In this document: piece after piece, positions 1-8,392 of the stretch
Layout: each line of letters begins with the position of its first letter
Numbering within the stretch: the first letter of the stretch is position 1
Assembly: GCA_965603365.1 (NCBI GenBank)
Contig: CBFDCR010000056.1
Span: forward strand, 1 to 36,060
DNA length: 36,060 bases
DNA from: JAHELQ01 sp965603365
GTDB lineage: Bacteria > Acidobacteriota > Aminicenantia > UBA2199
Direction: 5' to 3'
The notes under the pieces: generated by a model
The model's input: the letters and a program-made list of their open reading frames with translations, nothing else
The model's database searches: none
Told to the model about the DNA's origin: nothing
Program-made: the position numbers and the translations under genes

Positions 1-45
1 ATTTCTAACTCCCACCACAAATTTAATAGGTTTTAATCTTGTAGA

Positions 46-175
46 TTACAATATGAAGGTCTTGATTTTTTTTAACTCCCTGCCCATTTGGGCTCTCTTC
101 TCTTCAAGATCATAGTGGTTATCGTAGGCATTGGCGTTTTCCCATTTAAAACATATCCGCCATTTTAGTTTTTCT
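46..175 (-). pseudogene. HigB/RelE-like toxin fragment (remnant)
   Basis: Just downstream of hsdS, in another frame, the minus strand reads LKWRICFKWENANAYD. This resembles the C-terminal signature of HigB-type RelE-superfamily mRNA interferases (usually WRICFxW...AYDVEIxDYH). After AYD the expected VEIVDYH ending is lost and the frame runs through an unrelated charged tail to a stop at 46. Upstream the frame enters hsdS, so there is no toxin N-terminus and no start codon. I read this as the 3' stump of a decayed toxin gene left beside the restriction locus. The similarity covers only about 16 residues, so chance resemblance is possible. Confidence 0.35.
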
Positions 176-1423
176 TCAAAGCTCCCCTTTGAATGCCCGG
201 TCCAGAATGGAGGGCACAAGTTGGGCCAACTCCCTCTGGGTCTCCTCCTGCCGACGCCTAACCCCCTCCACCCCCGCCTGCAACGAATCAAGATAATCCA
301 CAACCCGCCGCTGCTCAGATATAGGAATGATTGGAATCAGCATTTTTTTTAATTTCGCCCCCGGTAAATTGGGAAAAGTACTCCCTGCCGTAAGAGAAAG
401 AATATACTTTGTCTGTGTCTGGATGAAGTGATATGTGTATTGTGGAAGACATACAGATGGATTGGCTGTAAGAGCAGCTACACCACGCCCGATGCAGTAT
501 TCTTTATTAGCCCAATTCATTCTTCCAGTCGTAGCGCCTCTAACGCAAATGAGAATATCACCCTTTTTGCATATTTTAGTAGGAGACGTTGTCCATTGCA
601 CCTCGGTGGGATGAATATCGCCGAATTCAGTAGGGCCATTGATTAATGGTATACCCTCACCGATTTTATTATAAGAATGTCCTGGTGGGCTTTGTCCCAT
701 GTTGACAGACATAACTTCACAAATTTTTCTTAGTTTCCACTTTCCGGATTCAATCTCAAAAAGCTCAAACGCACTTCGTTCATAAAATTTTCCCGCTTCA
801 TTCGCAGATTCAGAGTTAAGTTTTTTGGCCTCCTCGACTTTGCCCACCAGGTTTTCGATTTTGGCAACGATGCGCTTTTGCTCCTCAAGCGGCGGCAGAG
901 GTATTCCGATAGGCAAAAGGCGCTTAGGTTTAATCTCTGTCTTTATTCCACCCGGCAACTTGTTAAGAAGAATTCTTCTGAAAAAATTACTTCTCATGAA
1001 ATACCAGAGATATAAAATATCCGCTCTGTCTTTATTTACTATGTAAGAGGAATAATGTATCGTCGCAGCAGCCGGCCCTTCCTTCTCTTCCCCATAGATC
1101 GCTATAGCACCTTTTGCTGCATTGATACCTGACAGAACCAAATCACCAGGTTGAATCAAAATCATGTTGGTATTTGTCTTGCCTTCTTCTCTCAATTCAA
1201 TCTTTCCGGTATCAAAACCGATCTTGGCAACGATCGGAATTTCACCAAGTATAACTGCTTCAATATCAGGTTTATCGGTTCGTTCAGTTAGAACTTTACT
1301 TAAGATGTCCCTTTTTTGCCTGTCACTCTTTTTGTCTCGCAGCTCCGCTATCCCCCCACAAGCAATGAGCCCCCATTTACCACCCTCAAGGCAAGATAAA
1401 CAGCCTGACACAAAGTCTCGCAC
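176..1423 (-). CDS. hsdS: Type I restriction enzyme specificity subunit (HsdS)
   Basis: The 415-residue protein is the DNA-recognition subunit of a type I restriction-modification complex (HsdR2M2S1). It has the usual two-half layout: a first target-recognition domain at about 1-170; a central conserved helix beginning IPLPPLEEQKRIVAKIE (about 173-215); a second recognition domain at about 225-365, opening with WKLRKICEVMSVNMGQSPPG; and a C-terminal conserved helix with IPISEQRRVVDYLDSLQAGV and LVPSILDRAFKGEL. The best start is GTG at 1423, because a stop lies shortly upstream in frame; there is no strong ribosome-binding site. No hsdM precedes it: the genes upstream are a toxin-antitoxin pair and a peptidase. 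It is therefore orphaned on that side, although hsdR or hsdM could lie left of the window. Confidence 0.9.
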   Translation of the reverse strand: MRDFVSGCLSCLEGGKWGLIACGGIAELRDKKSDRQKRDILSKVLTERTDKPDIEAVILGEIPIVAKIGFDTGKIELREEGKTNTNMILIQPGDLVLSGINAAKGAIAIYGEEKEGPAAATIHYSSYIVNKDRADILYLWYFMRSNFFRRILLNKLPGGIKTEIKPKRLLPIGIPLPPLEEQKRIVAKIENLVGKVEEAKKLNSESANEAGKFYERSAFELFEIESGKWKLRKICEVMSVNMGQSPPGHSYNKIGEGIPLINGPTEFGDIHPTEVQWTTSPTKICKKGDILICVRGATTGRMNWANKEYCIGRGVAALTANPSVCLPQYTYHFIQTQTKYILSLTAGSTFPNLPGAKLKKMLIPIIPISEQRRVVDYLDSLQAGVEGVRRRQEETQRELAQLVPSILDRAFKGEL

Positions 1424-1471
1424 CGTGCAGTTTTCCAGTTTTCCACATCACTGCATCCAATAAAATTCAGT

Positions 1472-1741
1472 CTAAGGGTGGCTGAGAACGTCATGCTCGC
1501 CAACAGTCCTCAGTATAATCGTATCCCCCTCAAAATTAAATGTAATTCTCAAGCTTCTGGAAGCCCTGGCCTCCCAGATATTCTTAGTGCCCTTGATCTT
1601 TTTTACCCCCAATGATGGATGCGTTAAACCCCGTTCCATCTTAATTAAAGCCTGGTTCACTTTTTCTTTTGATATTTCTGATAGTTTTTTATAATTTTTT
1701 TTGAATCTGGGCAGAAAGATAAATTTATTTGTTGAGTTCAT
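1472..1741 (-). CDS. RelE/ParE-family toxin
   Basis: An 89-residue basic protein of the RelE/ParE superfamily, whose members cleave ribosome-bound mRNA or poison gyrase. The visible family pattern is FLPRFKKNYKKL near the N-terminus, then KKIKGTKNIWEARASRSLRITFNFEGDTIILRTVGEHDVL. The GVKKIKG...WEAR..RSLRITF core and C-terminal HD.L ending are typical of cytotoxic RelE-like toxins. Its start overlaps the end of the antitoxin gene by 17 bp, so the two are translationally coupled in one transcript. Which activity it has cannot be told from sequence. Confidence 0.85.
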   Translation of the reverse strand: MNSTNKFIFLPRFKKNYKKLSEISKEKVNQALIKMERGLTHPSLGVKKIKGTKNIWEARASRSLRITFNFEGDTIILRTVGEHDVLSHP

Positions 1742-1997
1742 TAATTAAGTCACTGGCACTCTTTACCTCTATGCCTTCTCCTTGCAACAATTCCGCCTCA
1801 GCCGCTTCTTCTTCATCCTGATGCTCCTTGGTCCAGAACCAGGTCTGGCTTTTATCAATTAACTCCTTTGGGATTATCCTTAAAGAATTTTCCTCCAGAA
1901 TTACTTCTACATAATCTCCCTCATGACAGTCTAAAATTTTACGGAGATTTAACGGAATCGTAATCTGACCTCTCTGGTTAATTTTGGCAAGGCTCAT
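1725..1997 (-). CDS. AbrB/MazE-type antitoxin
   Basis: A 90-residue protein with an N-terminal swapped-hairpin AbrB DNA-binding domain (about residues 3-48: AKINQRGQITIPLNLRKIL...GDYVEVILEENSLRIIP). An acidic C-terminal tail (DEEEAAEAELLQGEG) probably wraps and neutralises the toxin. It precedes and overlaps the RelE-like toxin gene. The start at 1997 is set by a GGAGG seven bases upstream. AbrB domains classically pair with MazF/PemK toxins, so pairing with a RelE fold is a mixed arrangement. Autoregulation from the promoter at 2030-2058 is likely by family analogy. Confidence 0.88.
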   Translation of the reverse strand: MSLAKINQRGQITIPLNLRKILDCHEGDYVEVILEENSLRIIPKELIDKSQTWFWTKEHQDEEEAAEAELLQGEGIEVKSASDLINELNK

Positions 1998-2029
1998 GCT
2001 GCAACCTCCATGTCCTTTTTTATATATTT

Positions 2030-2058
2030 ATACTACCATATATTCTGAAATCAGTCAA
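2030..2058 (-). promoter_or_regulatory. Promoter of the AbrB-RelE operon
   Basis: On the minus strand TTGACT (2058-2053) is followed after exactly 17 bp by TAGTAT (2035-2030). The antitoxin ATG at 1997 lies about 25 nt beyond the expected transcription start and is preceded by GGAGG, so this transcript has a short conventional leader. Confidence 0.7.
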
Positions 2059-2073
2059 AAATTTACAAACAAA

Positions 2074-2124
2074 TTAGGGACAGCCAAAAATTCCTTCCAT
2101 TTTTAACTTAAAATGGATCTCCAT
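2074..2124 (-). other. Possible 16-residue leader ORF with strong RBS
   Basis: On the minus strand a TATAAT (about 2147-2142) is followed by GGTGGAGG and an ATG at 2124, opening MEIHFKLKMEGIFGCP and a TAA stop. The end overlaps the string TTTTTGGCTGTCCCTAA. To my recollection this resembles the GGGACAG-type ends of REP-associated repeats in other bacteria. CCATTTT and AAAATGG within it could form a hairpin. It lies between the S9 peptidase and the toxin-antitoxin promoter. It could be a leader peptide, a repeat remnant or chance. Confidence 0.25.
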
Positions 2125-2210
2125 TGTTTCCTCCACCGTCATTATATCAATTCAAAAACCTAAATACAATATTTTTGATCCCAGGAGTTTTCCCAGGAAT
2201 CAGTGGGGGG

Positions 2211-4187
2211 CTAATCGGGGTCGAAGGGGGTGGGGTGGGGGCGGCCCTCTTTGATGATGCCGTCGATCCAGTTGAATTCCCTGGTCATCTTGTAGAGCCG
2301 GTGGCCCGGGGTGCGCAGCCCGTGGGGGGCACCGGGGAAAATCACCAACTCTGTTTGTACGCCCGCCCATTTCAGGCCCCGATACATCTCCCTGGACTGG
2401 GGCAGCGGCACTCTTTTGTCGTTTTCGCCGCAGAAAATAATGGTTGGGGTTTTGGCATCTTTCACGTAAAAGACGGGGGACTTTTCCCGGTAGTATTGGA
2501 GCCGGGTATAGGGCGGGCCCTCGTTCCACACCTCCCGGATATAAGGCATGTCGGTCTGGGCATAAAAGGAGACCCAGTTGGCCAGGCCGGCCCCGGATGA
2601 GGCGGCGGTAATCCAGTCGTAATGGGTCACCAACCAGTTGACCAGGTGCCCGCCGGCGCTCCAGCCCATGACCGCCACCTTGCCGATGCCGCCCCTCTTT
2701 TTCAGGGCCTCGATGCCGGAAACGATATCCTCGACATCCTTTTCAAAGTAGTGGCCGATAATGGCCCTCATGACTTCGTCGCCGTAACCGGTGGAGCCGC
2801 GGTAGTTGGGCTCAAACACCACGTATCCCCGGGATGTCCAGAAATGGGTGTACCGGGAATAGGAGGTGGAGAACTCCCGCTTCCGCGACGATTCGGGCCC
2901 GCCATGGATCTGGACGATCAAGGGGTGCCGGGTATCGGTGGAGAAATCCGCTGGATAATACACGATGCCTTCCACCGTCTTACCGTCCACACTCTGCCAG
3001 TAAAAGGTCTCTACCCTGCCCCGGTCGATCTCCTCGGCCCAACGGTTCTCGAAGGTCAACCGAACCGGTTGCTTGCTCTCCAGGTTGAGCCGAAACAGCT
3101 CGAAGGGGTGAGAGATTGAAGAGAGCAGGAAGTAGAGGCGGGAATGGGCGGTATCGTCCACCAGTTCCCTGAGGTTAACATCAAATCGAGTGAGCCGCTT
3201 GATTTTGCCGCTGCGGGTATCCAGGCCATAGATGTTGACCTTTACCCCCTCGTTGGCGGTAAAGTAGAGGTATCCTCCCTCCTTAGCCACAATATAATCA
3301 TGCACTTCATAAGTAAAACCGGGCAGCAGGTCTTTGACCCGGCCGCTGTCAGGATCGATCTCAAACAGGGAGGGCTGGTAGTAGTACGCCAGGTCTTCGC
3401 TGGCATTACTGTAAAAATAGAGTTTTTTACCGTCGCCGGACCACTTGAGGTCATCCTCGCCTACCTTGTTTTCGCTGAGCTTCTTTAAATCGTGCGCCCG
3501 CAGATCCAGGATATAGATCTCCGAATCGACGGCATCGTTGACCAGGGGGGTTGGTGCCAGGGCCAGGGCGATTTTGCTCTCATCCGGTGAGATGGCAAAA
3601 TAACGAACCGACAGCCCCCTGGTGGGTAAGGGGCTGACCTCGCCTTTGACGCCGTCCCAGAACCAGAGCTTTAGGGCGGGCGCCCTGTCCTGGAGGGTCA
3701 CTTCAAGTCCCCGATCTTTTAACTCTTTGCGCTTCTGCGAGGGCTCCCGGGCGGTGAAGACGATGCCTTTGCCCTTTTTTAGAAACCCGTAGGCCTGAAT
3801 CGATTCGCCAAAGGAAAACAGGAGCCGCGGCTCTCCCCCGGCGGCGGGAATGTAAAACAGTTGTTTCCGTTTATCCTTTTCTCCCAGGAAGGTGATATTC
3901 CCTCCTTCCGGGGACCAGCGGGGCAGCGACAGCCCGGCCAGCGAAAAGACCAGTTCCGTGTCTTTAAAGGTCTTCAAGTCTTTAAGCCAGATGGTGGAGA
4001 CATATTTATTTTTCTTCTCATCCACCTTGATGAGCCGGTAAAGAATTTTGCTGCCGTCGGCAGAGACGGCGATATCGGCAAAGGCGAGGGTCTTGAAAAT
4101 GTCGGCCAGCTCCATCTGCCGCCCGGAAAGCCCGCTTCCAAAAATGAATATCCCGATGAAGAGCCAGACCAACGATCGCTTTTTCAT
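2211..4187 (-). CDS. Secreted S9 prolyl oligopeptidase / acylaminoacyl peptidase family
   Basis: A 658-residue serine peptidase that should cut short peptides after proline or release N-acylated residues. A signal peptide (KKRSLVWLFIGIFIFGSGLSG) indicates export. Residues about 30-390 form a WD40/beta-propeller-like region (repeats such as LPRWSPEGGNITFLG, FAISPDESKIALA, LKWSGDGKKLYFYS). Residues about 400-645 are the alpha/beta-hydrolase domain with IVQIHGGPESS, nucleophile Ser510 in GWSAGG, Asp590 in GENDKRVP and His622 in APHG. The full triad and length fit the family. A GGAG lies eight bases before the ATG. It is the last gene of the minus-strand peptidase run, 52 bp after the M14 gene. 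Exact specificity is inferred only to family level. Confidence 0.92.
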   Translation of the reverse strand: MKKRSLVWLFIGIFIFGSGLSGRQMELADIFKTLAFADIAVSADGSKILYRLIKVDEKKNKYVSTIWLKDLKTFKDTELVFSLAGLSLPRWSPEGGNITFLGEKDKRKQLFYIPAAGGEPRLLFSFGESIQAYGFLKKGKGIVFTAREPSQKRKELKDRGLEVTLQDRAPALKLWFWDGVKGEVSPLPTRGLSVRYFAISPDESKIALALAPTPLVNDAVDSEIYILDLRAHDLKKLSENKVGEDDLKWSGDGKKLYFYSNASEDLAYYYQPSLFEIDPDSGRVKDLLPGFTYEVHDYIVAKEGGYLYFTANEGVKVNIYGLDTRSGKIKRLTRFDVNLRELVDDTAHSRLYFLLSSISHPFELFRLNLESKQPVRLTFENRWAEEIDRGRVETFYWQSVDGKTVEGIVYYPADFSTDTRHPLIVQIHGGPESSRKREFSTSYSRYTHFWTSRGYVVFEPNYRGSTGYGDEVMRAIIGHYFEKDVEDIVSGIEALKKRGGIGKVAVMGWSAGGHLVNWLVTHYDWITAASSGAGLANWVSFYAQTDMPYIREVWNEGPPYTRLQYYREKSPVFYVKDAKTPTIIFCGENDKRVPLPQSREMYRGLKWAGVQTELVIFPGAPHGLRTPGHRLYKMTREFNWIDGIIKEGRPHPTPFDPD

Positions 4188-4239
4188 AAAAATTTCTCCA
4201 TCCCCACTATCCGCCAGCCACTAACACTATATTTTAGAG

Positions 4240-6903
4240 TTAATTTAACGGCTGTAACAGCAGGGCATTAAACAGCAGCTTGTAGGTTCCCTGGGTAGAA
4301 GCCCTGAATTGGGGATGGAAGCCGAACAACACCAACTGTCCCCGGCCCTTTTTCAGCCAGACCAGGGCGGAGCGGTTGCCGATTTTCTCTTCCTGTTCAC
4401 AATAGCCGCTCAGCAGAATATCCTTTTCAGGAAATGTACCGATCACCCGCCGATCCATATCAAAACGGGGCAGGGAGGTGGCAAACACCGGGCCCCTCTC
4501 GAAGAAAACCCCGATCTCTTTTTTCAGACCCAGGGTGAGGGGATGTTCTTTTAAAAGGGACAATCTCAGCAGCGAGCCGGGGCAGTTAAATCCCGCCTGC
4601 CGAAGCTGCCTGAACACGTCCCGCACCGGCAGCCGGAATTCTTCCCCTTTGCCTTTACTTTTCTCAGCCGGTATTTCCAGGTTACCCATAAATAGGTCCG
4701 TTGACCTGCCCCAGGCGACGATGATACCGCCCCTCTCCAGGAACCGCATCAGTTGCCCCATGCCCTTCTTGCCCATCCCCGTGATATATTCGGGGGGGTA
4801 ATAGCTGGAATAGTAGTCATCGCCGCGCTTCCGTTTGCCGGTCATGAGTTCGGATTTCCGGCTGTCGGGGAAAATCACCACATCGAAATCCCCGGCAAAA
4901 TCGGTTTTGGCAAAGTCACCGGGCCGGACCACCTTAAAGGGCATGGAGTAGGTGTCCAACAGGTAACGGGTCCAGCCAGCATCCATATCGTGGAAATAGG
5001 TCTCCACCAGGGCAAGGCGCGGCATTTCAACTGCAGAGGCTTTAAATGGTACGGATTTTGACACTATCTTCGGCGCCGCCGCCATCTCTTCTATCAACTC
5101 TTTGAGACGGTTTGCCTTCGCCGAACCGCTGCGCACCACAAAGCTCCCCGAGGGAAACTCGACCCCATCCAGTTGCAAGGGTTCATCGAGGCGCTCGACC
5201 TCTAAGCCCCATTGCAAAGCCCGGAATGCGGCCCGGAAACTTTCGTTGTACTTCACCGTAAAAATCGCGGCCCAGATGTCCTCGATGGCTTTATCGGTCA
5301 GGCGGAACGGTATCTCCACCTTTTGCAGCCGCGACGGCAGTCCGGGCACAGAGGTGTTGATTTCCACGGCCAAAAGACCCCGGTGCAGGGGCAGGGACCA
5401 ACTGGTGATGTCGTAGGGGTAAATGATCTTGCCCTCCGGTGTGTAGTGCCGCACCGGAAAGGCCTGGGGCTCCATCACCTCTTTGATAAAGGCCCGAAAG
5501 GGTTGGGCCAGGGGCACCACGATATCGCCCTCATCAAAAATCCGCTGCTCCACCGTCAGCGGGGCGGTGAGGCGAAAGACATCGACGCCGTGCTCATGAA
5601 GCAGGTTGACCAGGTGGACCAGCTCGCTCCGGTCGTGCTGGCACAGGGGCATTACGTAATAATAGGGGGGCCGGGTTTTACCCTTTATTACCTCCTTGCG
5701 GCAGATATCGCTGCGAAAACGCAGGATCTCGCGGCGATAGCGGGACGCGGTCTTGATGATCGACAGGGTGGAGACAAGTTCGTAATCCAGCAGGTCGGCG
5801 AGCCGCCACCAGCCTCCGGGCCAGGGCAGGGGCATGTTGATGCTCTTTTTATACTCCGAGAGTCCCTTGCCGTCGACCCTCAATTCGTTGGCCTCGACAA
5901 AAAGGGGGCTGGCCACTCTGGCATTGGCCCCTTCGGTAAGAAAACCGATCACATTCTTCCAGATGCATGTCTCGGTAGAGCCGGGCCAGTAATCGTCGAA
6001 AAGATAGTGCTGCGATACCCCGGCCAGACCTTCGGCGGTCATATCTTTTATCATGTTGGCCCCGAACAATCCGGCCCAGTTCCATATCCCGGCATCGATG
6101 TTCTCGGCAATGGGATCATGGTTGGGGGGGACGTAATACCGGGGGCCGGTGGAGCCCATCTGGTGCTTCTCCACCATCACCTGGGGAAACCACTCCAGGT
6201 TGTAAATGCGGGCAATGGCCCGGCTGTCCGCCTGGGTCAGGGAGACAAAATCCCGGTTGTTGTCATGCCCCACATATTTGTGGTAAATTCCCGGCATGGA
6301 GCTCCCCTCACACTTGCTGTCTTTGTATTTCTGGTAATGCTCCACCACCATATCCATGCCGTCGGGATTGTGGCAGGGCACCATCATATACACCACATTG
6401 TCCAGCCACTCTTTTACTTCCCCATCCTCGCCGGTGACCAACTGGTAGGCGATGACGGGCGCCGCCTGGGAGGGACCCACCTCGGTAGAGTGCATGGACA
6501 GGGTGGCCAGGAAAAATACTTTACCCTGCTCGATCATCGCTTCTCTGTCGGCATCGGCGATATCGGCATCCAGGGCCAGACGGCGATTGATCGCCTTCAG
6601 GGCATCGAGATTTTCGATATTCTCCGGCGCCGAAATAAAGGCGATGTACATCGTCCTGCCCAGCGGAGATTTACCGATCTCTATCAATTTCAACCGGGGA
6701 GAAACGGCCTCAAGCTTCTGTAAATAGCCGATCAATTCTTCATATTTGAAGAGCATCCGGTCGGCCCCCGGTTTAAAACCAAAATACGTCTCCGGTGTCT
6801 CGATCGTCTCGGCCGTCAATATGCCGGTTTGGAACGTAAAGAGACCGGACAAAAATACAAGTCCCAATAAAACTGTCCACCACCTATAACGTTGATTTTT
6901 CAT
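4240..6903 (-). CDS. Secreted M14-family zinc carboxypeptidase, large form
   Basis: An 887-residue metallopeptidase. An N-terminal hydrophobic segment (about 9-28) marks export. The M14 zinc ligands are His138 and Glu141 in MHSTEVG, and His247 in VEKHQMG. Substrate-binding motifs HNPDG (178-182) and NNRDF (Asn216/Arg217) are present, and a later FLTEGANARV probably holds the catalytic glutamate. The C-terminal half (about 450-887) has no catalytic motif I recognise but contains a glutamine-amidotransferase-like or carbohydrate-binding-like fold segment (VVIFPDSRKS..., FLERGGIIVAWG). Such long M14 proteins occur in several environmental phyla. It has a GAGGAG RBS and sits 11 bp after fprA, so the two are co-transcribed. 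The likely role is trimming extracellular or periplasmic peptides. Confidence 0.9.
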   Translation of the reverse strand: MKNQRYRWWTVLLGLVFLSGLFTFQTGILTAETIETPETYFGFKPGADRMLFKYEELIGYLQKLEAVSPRLKLIEIGKSPLGRTMYIAFISAPENIENLDALKAINRRLALDADIADADREAMIEQGKVFFLATLSMHSTEVGPSQAAPVIAYQLVTGEDGEVKEWLDNVVYMMVPCHNPDGMDMVVEHYQKYKDSKCEGSSMPGIYHKYVGHDNNRDFVSLTQADSRAIARIYNLEWFPQVMVEKHQMGSTGPRYYVPPNHDPIAENIDAGIWNWAGLFGANMIKDMTAEGLAGVSQHYLFDDYWPGSTETCIWKNVIGFLTEGANARVASPLFVEANELRVDGKGLSEYKKSINMPLPWPGGWWRLADLLDYELVSTLSIIKTASRYRREILRFRSDICRKEVIKGKTRPPYYYVMPLCQHDRSELVHLVNLLHEHGVDVFRLTAPLTVEQRIFDEGDIVVPLAQPFRAFIKEVMEPQAFPVRHYTPEGKIIYPYDITSWSLPLHRGLLAVEINTSVPGLPSRLQKVEIPFRLTDKAIEDIWAAIFTVKYNESFRAAFRALQWGLEVERLDEPLQLDGVEFPSGSFVVRSGSAKANRLKELIEEMAAAPKIVSKSVPFKASAVEMPRLALVETYFHDMDAGWTRYLLDTYSMPFKVVRPGDFAKTDFAGDFDVVIFPDSRKSELMTGKRKRGDDYYSSYYPPEYITGMGKKGMGQLMRFLERGGIIVAWGRSTDLFMGNLEIPAEKSKGKGEEFRLPVRDVFRQLRQAGFNCPGSLLRLSLLKEHPLTLGLKKEIGVFFERGPVFATSLPRFDMDRRVIGTFPEKDILLSGYCEQEEKIGNRSALVWLKKGRGQLVLFGFHPQFRASTQGTYKLLFNALLLQPLN

Positions 6904-6914
6904 GTTTATCTCCT

Positions 6915-8102
6915 CTAAAGATTCTCGGCCATGTGTTTACCCAGCAGCCGGCACTGCTCGATGGCATCGTCGTCGGGGGCATGTTTGGCCTCCACCACCG
7001 GCTCCAGTACCGTATTGCCGCTGCCTTCGGCATAGGCTCTCAATGCCTTCACCGCCCCGCCGCTCCAACTGTATGAGCCGAATACGCCGATGACCCGGTT
7101 CTTCAATTTATCGTTATCCAGGGTAGACACCAGCATATCCATGTAGGGCGACAACTTCATGTTGTAAGTGCTGCAGCCCAAAATCAGGCCCCGGTAACGC
7201 CAGATATCGGTCAGGATAAAGGAGAGGTGGGAGCGGGAGACATTGTGCAGGCGAATGGTCTCGATACCCTCGCAAGCGATGGCCCGGGCAATGGCTTCGG
7301 CCATGGTCTGGGTATGCCCATACATGGAGGCATAGACAATGACCACCCCCTTCTCGGTATCCTGGCGGCTCCAGCGGTCGTAGCGGTCGACGATGTAGGC
7401 CGGGTCTTTGCGGAATATGGCCCCGTGGGTGGAGGCGATGGTCTTGATGGGCAGCCCCTTTAACTTATCCAGGGCCTTCTGGACCATGGGGCTGTATTTG
7501 GCCACGATATTGGAATAGTAGCGGAGAATCTCGTTTTCATAATAACCGAGATCCACCTCATCGTCGAATATGCCGCCCTGCAGCACGCCGAAGCCACCGA
7601 AGGCATCGGCGGAAAACAGGGTCTGGCTGGTATTCTCATAGGTCACCATGGTTTCGGGCCAATGGACCATGGGGGTCAGATAAAAGGTCAGGGAGTGTTT
7701 GCCCAGCGATATGGTCTCTTTGTCTTCCACCACCTTGATGTTATCCTCTATCCCGTAAAATCCCTTTAAAAAATCGAGGGTCTTTGAATTGGCCACGATC
7801 CGGATGCCGGGAAATAGATCCCGCAGTACCTTCACGGCACCGGAATGGTCGGGCTCCATATGGTTGACGATCAGGTAATCGATGGACCGGCCAACTCCCA
7901 GTACCGATTGGATCTTGTCGATGAATTGGGGTAAAAATCCCCTTTTAACGGTATCGATGACCGCCACCTTCTCGTCGTCGATCAGGTAGGCATTGTAGGC
8001 CACCCCCCGGGGCAGGGGCCAGATTCCTTCAAAGAGGTCTGTATCCATATCGTTTACACCGATCCAGTAGATGTTTTCCGAAATTGAAACGGCACTCTTC
8101 AT
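6915..8102 (-). CDS. fprA: A-type flavoprotein / flavodiiron protein (O2 or NO reductase)
   Basis: A 395-residue flavodiiron protein that reduces O2 to water or NO to N2O in the cytoplasm, protecting anaerobes. The N-terminal metallo-beta-lactamase-like domain (1-245) has the diiron ligands: His81, Glu83, Asp85 and His86 in NHMEPDHSG; His147 in MVHWPE; Asp166 in SADAFG; His226 in STHG. The C-terminal flavodoxin domain (about 252-393) starts VVIVYASMYGHTQTMAEAI, the FMN phosphate loop. There is no fused rubredoxin domain, so a separate electron donor is needed. AAAGGAG lies seven bases before the ATG. It starts its own unit after the terminator at 8322-8347, possibly from a TATAAT at 8183-8178, and continues into the M14 gene. 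Confidence 0.95.
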   Translation of the reverse strand: MKSAVSISENIYWIGVNDMDTDLFEGIWPLPRGVAYNAYLIDDEKVAVIDTVKRGFLPQFIDKIQSVLGVGRSIDYLIVNHMEPDHSGAVKVLRDLFPGIRIVANSKTLDFLKGFYGIEDNIKVVEDKETISLGKHSLTFYLTPMVHWPETMVTYENTSQTLFSADAFGGFGVLQGGIFDDEVDLGYYENEILRYYSNIVAKYSPMVQKALDKLKGLPIKTIASTHGAIFRKDPAYIVDRYDRWSRQDTEKGVVIVYASMYGHTQTMAEAIARAIACEGIETIRLHNVSRSHLSFILTDIWRYRGLILGCSTYNMKLSPYMDMLVSTLDNDKLKNRVIGVFGSYSWSGGAVKALRAYAEGSGNTVLEPVVEAKHAPDDDAIEQCRLLGKHMAENL

Positions 8103-8208
8103 CAGTTTACTCCTTTAAACGATTTTTGTGACGGCTGTTTTCAACCTGTTTGACTTTTTTATTTTTTCGCACCCCATATTATAAACCAAATCCCCCCAAA
8201 AATAAAAT

Positions 8209-8291
8209 CCACCGCCCTTCGGGCACCCCTCTCAAGAGGGGAGTTAAGAAGTCCCCTCCTACGGAGGGGTGCCCCGAAGGGGCGGGGTGGG
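8209..8291. repeat. Imperfect inverted repeat (GC-rich intergenic palindrome)
   Basis: The left arm (8209-8243) reads ...CCCTTCGGGCACCCCTCT and the right arm (8251-8291) is its near-complement, ...AGGGGTGCCCCGAAGGGG, so the arms fold into one long interrupted hairpin with internal sub-palindromes (CCCTTCGGG, CCCCTCTCAAGAGGGG). It looks like a dispersed intergenic repeat of the REP/MITE kind rather than a terminator, because no T-run follows. Copies elsewhere in the genome cannot be tested here. Confidence 0.6.
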
Positions 8292-8321
8292 TTTAACCGG
8301 AAGTACCTTCAAAAAACACGA

Positions 8322-8347
8322 CCCCCGGTCAGATGGAAAACCGGGGG
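8322..8347 (-). terminator. Rho-independent terminator after the M24-amidase gene
   Basis: The stem is CCCCCGGT (8322-8329) with ACCGGGGG (8340-8347) and a 10-nt loop. On the minus strand a T6 run follows shortly after (8317-8312). It lies 45 bp beyond the stop of the M24-amidase gene and separates the ligA-side block from the fprA-M14-S9 unit. Confidence 0.75.
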
Positions 8348-8392
8348 GGCCACTTCCTACCATAATTAACACCAATCCCCGGAACGAGGGGG

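Noticed and set aside
5212..6723. A 503-codon open frame antisense to the M14 carboxypeptidase gene
   Set aside because: It is a shadow of a GC-rich gene: no domain, a composition dominated by G, H, Q and P, and no RBS, while the opposite strand has full M14 motifs.
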